A DNA stretch of 6,110 nt. Source: an uncultured Clostridium sp. (GTDB lineage Bacteria; Bacillota; Clostridia; TANB77; CAG-508). The notes beneath the pieces are model-generated. The model was not told the origin of the DNA. It did not search any database and was given only the letters and a program-made list of their open reading frames with translations. Positions 1-3,319 of this stretch are shown piece after piece. The stretch covers positions 1 to 6,110 of the forward strand of contig CAJKVD010000051.1 in NCBI GenBank assembly GCA_905203195.1, written 5' to 3'. Within the stretch, counting starts at the first letter, position 1, and every line of letters starts with the position of its first letter. Both the position numbers and the translations under genes were made by a program.

Positions 1-1
1 C

Positions 2-35
2 TCCGTCCCCAAGTCACCCATCCGTCCCCAAGTCA
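2..35. repeat. Tandem GC-rich direct repeat (two 15-bp units, 19-bp period)
   Basis: TCCGTCCCCAAGTCA occurs at 2-16 and again at 21-35, separated by CCCA. The first 12 bases of the window (CTCCGTCCCCAA) recur exactly at 1268-1279 in the right arm of the large inverted repeat. The block is strikingly GC-rich against the surrounding AT-rich DNA. It starts immediately after the htrA stop codon in the minus direction, and the last three bases of the second unit give an extra in-frame TGA. No inverted partner is visible here, so it is not a hairpin terminator within the window, but the repeat array may continue to the left of position 1. It looks like part of a dispersed intergenic repeat family; that classification is inference. 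Confidence 0.8.
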
Positions 36-1166
36 TCATTTTTTTCCTAATGTTATATTTATATTTTTTGTTATTTTTTTTCTGATTATTTTTAGTGTTA
101 CTTGATCTCCTGGTTTTTTTGTGTATATATATTCTCTTAAGTCATTCATTGTATTTAATTCTTTTTCATCTATTGATTGTATTATATCTTTTTCTTCTAG
201 TCCGCTTCCTTCTGCTGCTCCTTTTGGTGTTATTTGTGCTACATATATTCCTTTTTCAAATTTTATATTTGTATCTAAATATGGTATTACATCTTTGTCA
301 TATGCATATATTCCTAGTGTTGCCTGTTCATAACTATCTGTTTGCTTGTATGATTCTATTATGGTTTTTACTACATTTACTGGTATTGCAAATCCTATTC
401 CTTCTGCTGTTGATATTTTTACTGTGTTTATTCCTACCACTTCTCCATTTGGTGCTATTAATGGTCCCCCACTGTTTCCTGGATTTATTGTTGCGTCTGT
501 TTGTATTAAGTCTGACATATATGCTTGGTTGTTTTCTTCTTCTATTTTTATGCTTCTGTTTTTTGCGCTTATTATTCCTGATGTTACTGTTCTTCTGAAT
601 TCGAATCCTATTGGATTTCCTATTGCATATACTGTTTCTCCTACTCGTATTTTGCTTGAGTCTCCTAGTTTTGCATAATTTAAGTTTTTGGCCTCTATTT
701 TTGTTATTGATAAATCTATGTTTTCGTCACTCCACATTACTTTTCCTTCGTAGCTTTGTCCGTTTTCTAGCGTTATATAACATTTACTATATTTTTCTCC
801 TGTTACATGCGCATTACTTAGTATATATCCATTGTCTGATACAATTATTCCAGTTCCTAATCCTAACTCCGACTCGTTGCTATTTGATAATATTGAGTTT
901 CCCGCACTTTTTAGTTTTGAGATTCCTACTACACTTTTGGTTGTTTCTTCTATTACATCTGCTATTGTTTGACTCTTCTCTTCTACTTTTTCCACAGTTT
1001 GTGCACTTTCTGTGGATTGTACTTTAGTTGCTTCATAATTTTCGCTTTTTATTTCTATTTTACTGTATGTTACATAAATATAAAAACCGAATAGCCATAA
1101 TATTGCTACTATTGTGGCTATTATTGTTATTTTCTTTTTTGTATTTTTTCTTTTTATTCTTTTCAT
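36..1166 (-). CDS. htrA: HtrA/DegP-family membrane-anchored serine protease with PDZ domain
   Basis: The 376-residue protein has a short, very basic cytoplasmic N-terminus (residues 1-12) and one hydrophobic anchor at about 13-34. A polar linker rich in Glu/Lys/Ser/Thr follows (about 35-68), then a trypsin-like protease domain (about 70-270) and a C-terminal PDZ domain (about 283-375). The catalytic triad is complete: His120 in SNAHV, Asp151 in NIDLS and Ser232 in GNSGGP. TDATINPGNSGGP and GIGFAIP are family hallmarks. The fold should lie outside the membrane and degrade or handle misfolded envelope and secreted proteins; this role is known for the family and not shown here. The length is usual for single-PDZ, membrane-anchored Firmicute HtrA proteins. 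The start is chosen because an AGAGGTG ribosome binding site lies 5 nt upstream. Two consecutive TGA codons end the gene. It lies in the same direction as, and 122 bp downstream of, the acyl-CoA synthetase gene, with a large palindrome between them. No convincing promoter of its own was found. Confidence 0.95.
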   Translation of the reverse strand: MKRIKRKNTKKKITIIATIVAILWLFGFYIYVTYSKIEIKSENYEATKVQSTESAQTVEKVEEKSQTIADVIEETTKSVVGISKLKSAGNSILSNSNESELGLGTGIIVSDNGYILSNAHVTGEKYSKCYITLENGQSYEGKVMWSDENIDLSITKIEAKNLNYAKLGDSSKIRVGETVYAIGNPIGFEFRRTVTSGIISAKNRSIKIEEENNQAYMSDLIQTDATINPGNSGGPLIAPNGEVVGINTVKISTAEGIGFAIPVNVVKTIIESYKQTDSYEQATLGIYAYDKDVIPYLDTNIKFEKGIYVAQITPKGAAEGSGLEEKDIIQSIDEKELNTMNDLREYIYTKKPGDQVTLKIIRKKITKNINITLGKK

Positions 1167-1171
1167 GGAAA

Positions 1172-1178
1172 CACCTCT
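1172..1178 (-). promoter_or_regulatory. Ribosome binding site of htrA
   Basis: Read on the minus strand the sequence is AGAGGTG, five bases ahead of the ATG whose first base is at 1166. This supports the annotated start of the protease with its basic N-terminus and membrane anchor. Confidence 0.75.
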
Positions 1179-1218
1179 TTTTTAGTTTTTCCATTTTTTT
1201 CTTTTTTATTCTTTTTTA

Positions 1219-1286
1219 TAATGAATTGGGGACGGAGCAAAAATCATTATAATTTTAATGATTTTTGCTCCGTCCCCAATTCATTA
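1219..1286. repeat. Perfect 31-bp inverted repeat carrying the GGGGACGGA motif (REP-like palindrome)
   Basis: The left arm at 1219-1249 is exactly complementary to the right arm at 1256-1286, leaving a 6-nt loop at 1250-1255. The outer part of each arm contains GGGGACGGAGC or its complement; the inner part is AT-rich (AAAAATCATT). On the minus strand the palindrome begins two bases after the acyl-CoA synthetase stop codon and ends about 50 bases before the htrA start. Neither side is followed by a run of T in the direction of reading, so it does not have classic intrinsic-terminator form. As RNA it would still be very stable and could end or process the transcript. The same TCCGTCCCC core at 2-35 argues for a dispersed repeat family (REP, BIME or small MITE type). 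No target-site duplication is evident. Confidence 0.85.
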
Positions 1287-1288
1287 GT

Positions 1289-3019
1289 TTAAGTTAAGTC
1301 CTTTAATTCTTCATATCTTTTTACTTTTTGTGTTGTTGTCTTTTTTAATGGTTCAGTTGTTATTGTTATATTTTTTATTTTTTTAAATATTGGTAATTCT
1401 TGATTGATATTTTTTACTTCTTGCCATATTATTTCTTTGTATTCTTCTTCTGTTTTTTCTCCTACCATTTGTTTTATTGCATCTTTGTCATATACTATTT
1501 TGGCACATAACATTGTGTCTGTTGTGTCTTTGTCTCTTGAATATACTAGTGATTCTGCTACATATGGTATTTTGTTTATTAAAAATTCTATTTCTTGTGG
1601 ATATACATTTTTTCCGTTTTTTAGTACTATTATGTCTTTTTTTCTTCCTGTTATATATACAAATCCGTCTTTGTCTTTGTATCCATAGTCTCCTGTACTG
1701 AACCATCCGTCTTTTAGTACTTTTTTTGTTTCTTCTGGATTTTTATAATATCCTAGCATTACGCTTGGTCCTTTTACTGTTATTTCTCCTACTCCCTCGT
1801 TGTCTGGGTTTTCTATTTTTAGGTTTAAGTTTGCTAATGCTAGTCCTATTGAACCTGGTCTTTTTTCTTTGTCTGTTTCTGCTGTTACTACTGGTGATGT
1901 TTCTGTTAGTCCATATCCTTGTACTAATGATATTCCTAAGTTGTTATATCCTATTATTGTTGCTTTATTCATTGGGGCTGCTCCATATAGCACTACTCTT
2001 AGATGTCCTCCAAAATTGTCTAATATTTGTTTGAATACTATTTTTCTTATGTCTATTTTTGCTTTTAATAGTGTGTTTGATATTTTTGTCATTTTGTTTA
2101 TTAGTCCTGTTTTTCCTTGTTCTTCTATTGCTTTTTGGATTTTTTTGTACATTGTTTCTAATACTAGTGGCACTGCCACAAATACACTTACTTTGTATTC
2201 TTTTAGATTTTGTTGTATGTGTTTTAGTCCGTCACAAAACGCTACTTGGCTTCCACTATAAAATCCGTATAAAAATGTTATTGTACATTCAAAGGTGTGA
2301 TGTATTGGTAAAAATGATAGTAATACATCTGTTGGGTATAGTTTTACCCAACATGCTATATTACTTATGTTTGCACATATATTTGCTTGTGATAACATTA
2401 CTGCTTTTGGCTCATTGGTTGTTCCTGAGGTGAATAACATTATTGACATTTTATTTTCGTCTGTTTCTATGTTGTCATACTTTTGGTCTCCTGCTAATAT
2501 TTGCTTTCTTCCTTCTTTTAATACTTCGTTGAATGTTTTTATTCCTTTTTCTTTTATATCATCCATACATATTAGTATTTTTAAGCTGCTGTTTTCTTTT
2601 TCTTGTACTTTTTTTACTGTTTCTAAATATTTCTCATCAAATATTATTGCTTTTGCTTCACTTCTTTCTATTAGTCTTTGCATTTCTACATCTGGTAATG
2701 CTTTGTCTATTGGTACTATTACCATATTACTACATGTAGTTGCTAAATAGCTTATACACCATTCATATCTGTTTTTTCCTACCACTACTATTCTTTCTCC
2801 CATTAAGTCTAAATTTAATAGCCCTGTTCCAAATGCTTTTATGTCTTTTCCTACTTGCTCATATGTTTTTTCTATGTACTCTACATTTTTTGCTGTGTAG
2901 TCTTTTTTGTATTTATATGCTATGTTTTTTGCATAGTTTTTGCATGAATATTCTACCATTTTTCTATAGTTCTTTACTTCTCTTGCATTATACACTTTTC
3001 TATTTTCGTTATCTCCCAT
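1289..3019 (-). CDS. Long-chain acyl-CoA synthetase-like AMP-binding enzyme
   Basis: This 576-residue member of the adenylate-forming (ANL) superfamily is predicted to activate a fatty acid with ATP and transfer it to CoA. The motifs are in order. The phosphate-binding loop is FTSGTTNEPKAVM (196-208), where the usual TSGTTGxPKG has Asn at 202 and Ala at 206. LPIHHTFE lies at 237-244, YGAAP at 345-349 and GYGLTETSP at 368-376. STGD at 441-444 holds the ribose-binding Asp444. The hinge region GRKKDIIVLKNGKNVYP spans 458-474. In the C-terminal TTTQKVKR, Lys565 is the likely catalytic lysine. There is no signal peptide or clear membrane segment, so the enzyme is probably cytoplasmic or membrane-peripheral. 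It is close to the usual 550-650 residues of FadD/LcfA-type enzymes. The start is supported by GAAGGAGA 4 nt upstream and a good promoter. It is divergent from the NRPS gene 300 bp away and could supply it with acyl-CoA, but general fatty-acid use or a fatty-acyl-AMP ligase activity cannot be excluded. Substrate chain length is not predictable here. Confidence 0.9.
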   Translation of the reverse strand: MGDNENRKVYNAREVKNYRKMVEYSCKNYAKNIAYKYKKDYTAKNVEYIEKTYEQVGKDIKAFGTGLLNLDLMGERIVVVGKNRYEWCISYLATTCSNMVIVPIDKALPDVEMQRLIERSEAKAIIFDEKYLETVKKVQEKENSSLKILICMDDIKEKGIKTFNEVLKEGRKQILAGDQKYDNIETDENKMSIMLFTSGTTNEPKAVMLSQANICANISNIACWVKLYPTDVLLSFLPIHHTFECTITFLYGFYSGSQVAFCDGLKHIQQNLKEYKVSVFVAVPLVLETMYKKIQKAIEEQGKTGLINKMTKISNTLLKAKIDIRKIVFKQILDNFGGHLRVVLYGAAPMNKATIIGYNNLGISLVQGYGLTETSPVVTAETDKEKRPGSIGLALANLNLKIENPDNEGVGEITVKGPSVMLGYYKNPEETKKVLKDGWFSTGDYGYKDKDGFVYITGRKKDIIVLKNGKNVYPQEIEFLINKIPYVAESLVYSRDKDTTDTMLCAKIVYDKDAIKQMVGEKTEEEYKEIIWQEVKNINQELPIFKKIKNITITTEPLKKTTTQKVKRYEELKDLT

Positions 3020-3023
3020 TTTA

Positions 3024-3031
3024 TCTCCTTC
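3024..3031 (-). promoter_or_regulatory. Ribosome binding site of the acyl-CoA synthetase gene
   Basis: The minus strand reads GAAGGAGA, a near-perfect Shine-Dalgarno sequence. Its last base lies 4 nt before the ATG whose first base is at 3019. It fixes the start codon. Confidence 0.85.
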
Positions 3032-3053
3032 TTTCTTTGTTTTTGCTTTTTTT

Positions 3054-3082
3054 ATTCTACACTATTTTTTTTATTTATGCAA
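3054..3082 (-). promoter_or_regulatory. Sigma-A-type promoter of the acyl-CoA synthetase gene
   Basis: On the minus strand TTGCAT (3082-3077) and TAGAAT (3059-3054) are separated by exactly 17 bp, most of it A-rich. Each hexamer keeps most of the consensus (TTGACA/TATAAT). The predicted transcription start is near 3047, giving a leader of about 28 nt that contains the ribosome binding site. The transcript may continue into htrA if the palindrome at 1219-1286 is read through. Confidence 0.6.
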
Positions 3083-3119
3083 GTATATACTCTTTTAATG
3101 GATTTTTATTATTTTTAGT

Positions 3120-3154
3120 AAAAAAGGTAGCAGGTATTCTCTAAAAAACCTGCT
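3120..3154 (-). terminator. Possible weak minus-strand hairpin terminator
   Basis: AGCAGGT at 3129-3135 pairs with ACCTGCT at 3148-3154 around a 12-nt loop. Read on the minus strand the 7-bp stem is followed, after ACC, by six T residues (3125-3120). The stem is short, the loop is large and the T-run is offset by three bases, so this is at best a weak terminator. No minus-strand gene precedes it in the window; it would stop only transcription running antisense out of the NRPS region. Confidence 0.3.
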
Positions 3155-3218
3155 TTATGAAGAAGATAAAAATTATTAATTTTATTATACTATTATTTTA
3201 TCTTTTTGTCCCGCGAAA

Positions 3219-3227
3219 TTTGTCGAA
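3219..3227 (+). promoter_or_regulatory. Candidate Spo0A box upstream of the NRPS promoter
   Basis: TTTGTCGAA contains the full TGTCGAA core of the Spo0A (0A) box known from Bacillus and Clostridium. It lies about 30 bp upstream of the proposed -35 of the NRPS gene and about 140 bp upstream of the promoter of the divergent gene. It sits in the only GC-containing patch of the spacer (GTCCCGCG at 3208-3215). A 7-base core can occur by chance, so the call is tentative. Confidence 0.3.
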
Positions 3228-3257
3228 TTTTATTTTTATTTTTTTGTTAAAAAATCT

Positions 3258-3285
3258 TTGCTTTTTGGTTAAATTTTGATATAAT
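3258..3285 (+). promoter_or_regulatory. Extended -10 promoter of the NRPS gene
   Basis: TATAAT at 3280-3285 matches the -10 consensus perfectly and is preceded by TGA (3277-3279), giving an extended -10 element. TTGCTT at 3258-3263 is a possible -35 with a 16-bp spacer. A second TATAAT at 3291-3296 has no comparable -35. Transcription would start near 3292, leaving a leader of roughly 28 nt before the start codon. AT-rich DNA yields TATAAT by chance, so confidence is moderate. Confidence 0.5.
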
Positions 3286-3304
3286 TTTATTATAATGTTT
3301 TTGT

Positions 3305-3311
3305 AAAGGTG
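3305..3311 (+). promoter_or_regulatory. Ribosome binding site of the NRPS gene
   Basis: AAAGGTG lies 8 nt upstream of the ATG at 3320 and is the only good Shine-Dalgarno match close to the first recognisable condensation-domain codons. It supports the chosen start. Confidence 0.7.
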
Positions 3312-3319
3312 AATTTGAA

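Noticed and set aside
2..35. Start of a CRISPR array
   Set aside because: The two 15-bp units are separated by only 4 bp, far too short for CRISPR spacers, and the same motif is part of a palindrome elsewhere in the window.
1246..1251. TATAAT on the minus strand inside the palindrome as a promoter for htrA
   Set aside because: No acceptable -35 lies 15-19 bp upstream (the corresponding bases read GACGGA) and the hexamer is part of the stem-loop, so I see no support beyond the -10 itself.
95..1252. Several plus-strand open frames rich in Leu, Phe and Ile across the htrA region
   Set aside because: They are antisense shadows of the protease gene, created by its A-rich codons; none has a ribosome binding site or recognisable domain, and the minus-strand protein has all catalytic motifs.
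1219..1286. Ordinary bidirectional intrinsic terminator
   Set aside because: No T-tract follows the stem in either direction; the T-rich stretch lies on the plus strand before the left arm. The motif also recurs at 2-35, which fits a repeat family better.
1404..3144. Plus-strand open frames and a short minus-strand frame (1488-1706) overlapping the acyl-CoA synthetase
   Set aside because: All are overlaps of the well-supported 576-residue enzyme in other frames, with low-complexity Leu/Phe or Arg/Lys-rich translations. The frame at 2740-3144 also covers the promoter of the real gene.
3211..3230. CodY-type operator in the NRPS upstream region
   Set aside because: Alignment to the 15-base CodY consensus gives only about ten matches, mostly the AT-rich flanks; the Spo0A core is the better fit.
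3020..3319. tRNA, riboswitch, T-box or small protein gene in the divergent spacer
   Set aside because: No cloverleaf, no T-box GGGTGG-type motif, no known riboswitch core and no short frame with a ribosome binding site could be found; only promoters, one small hairpin and the Spo0A-like box are supportable.
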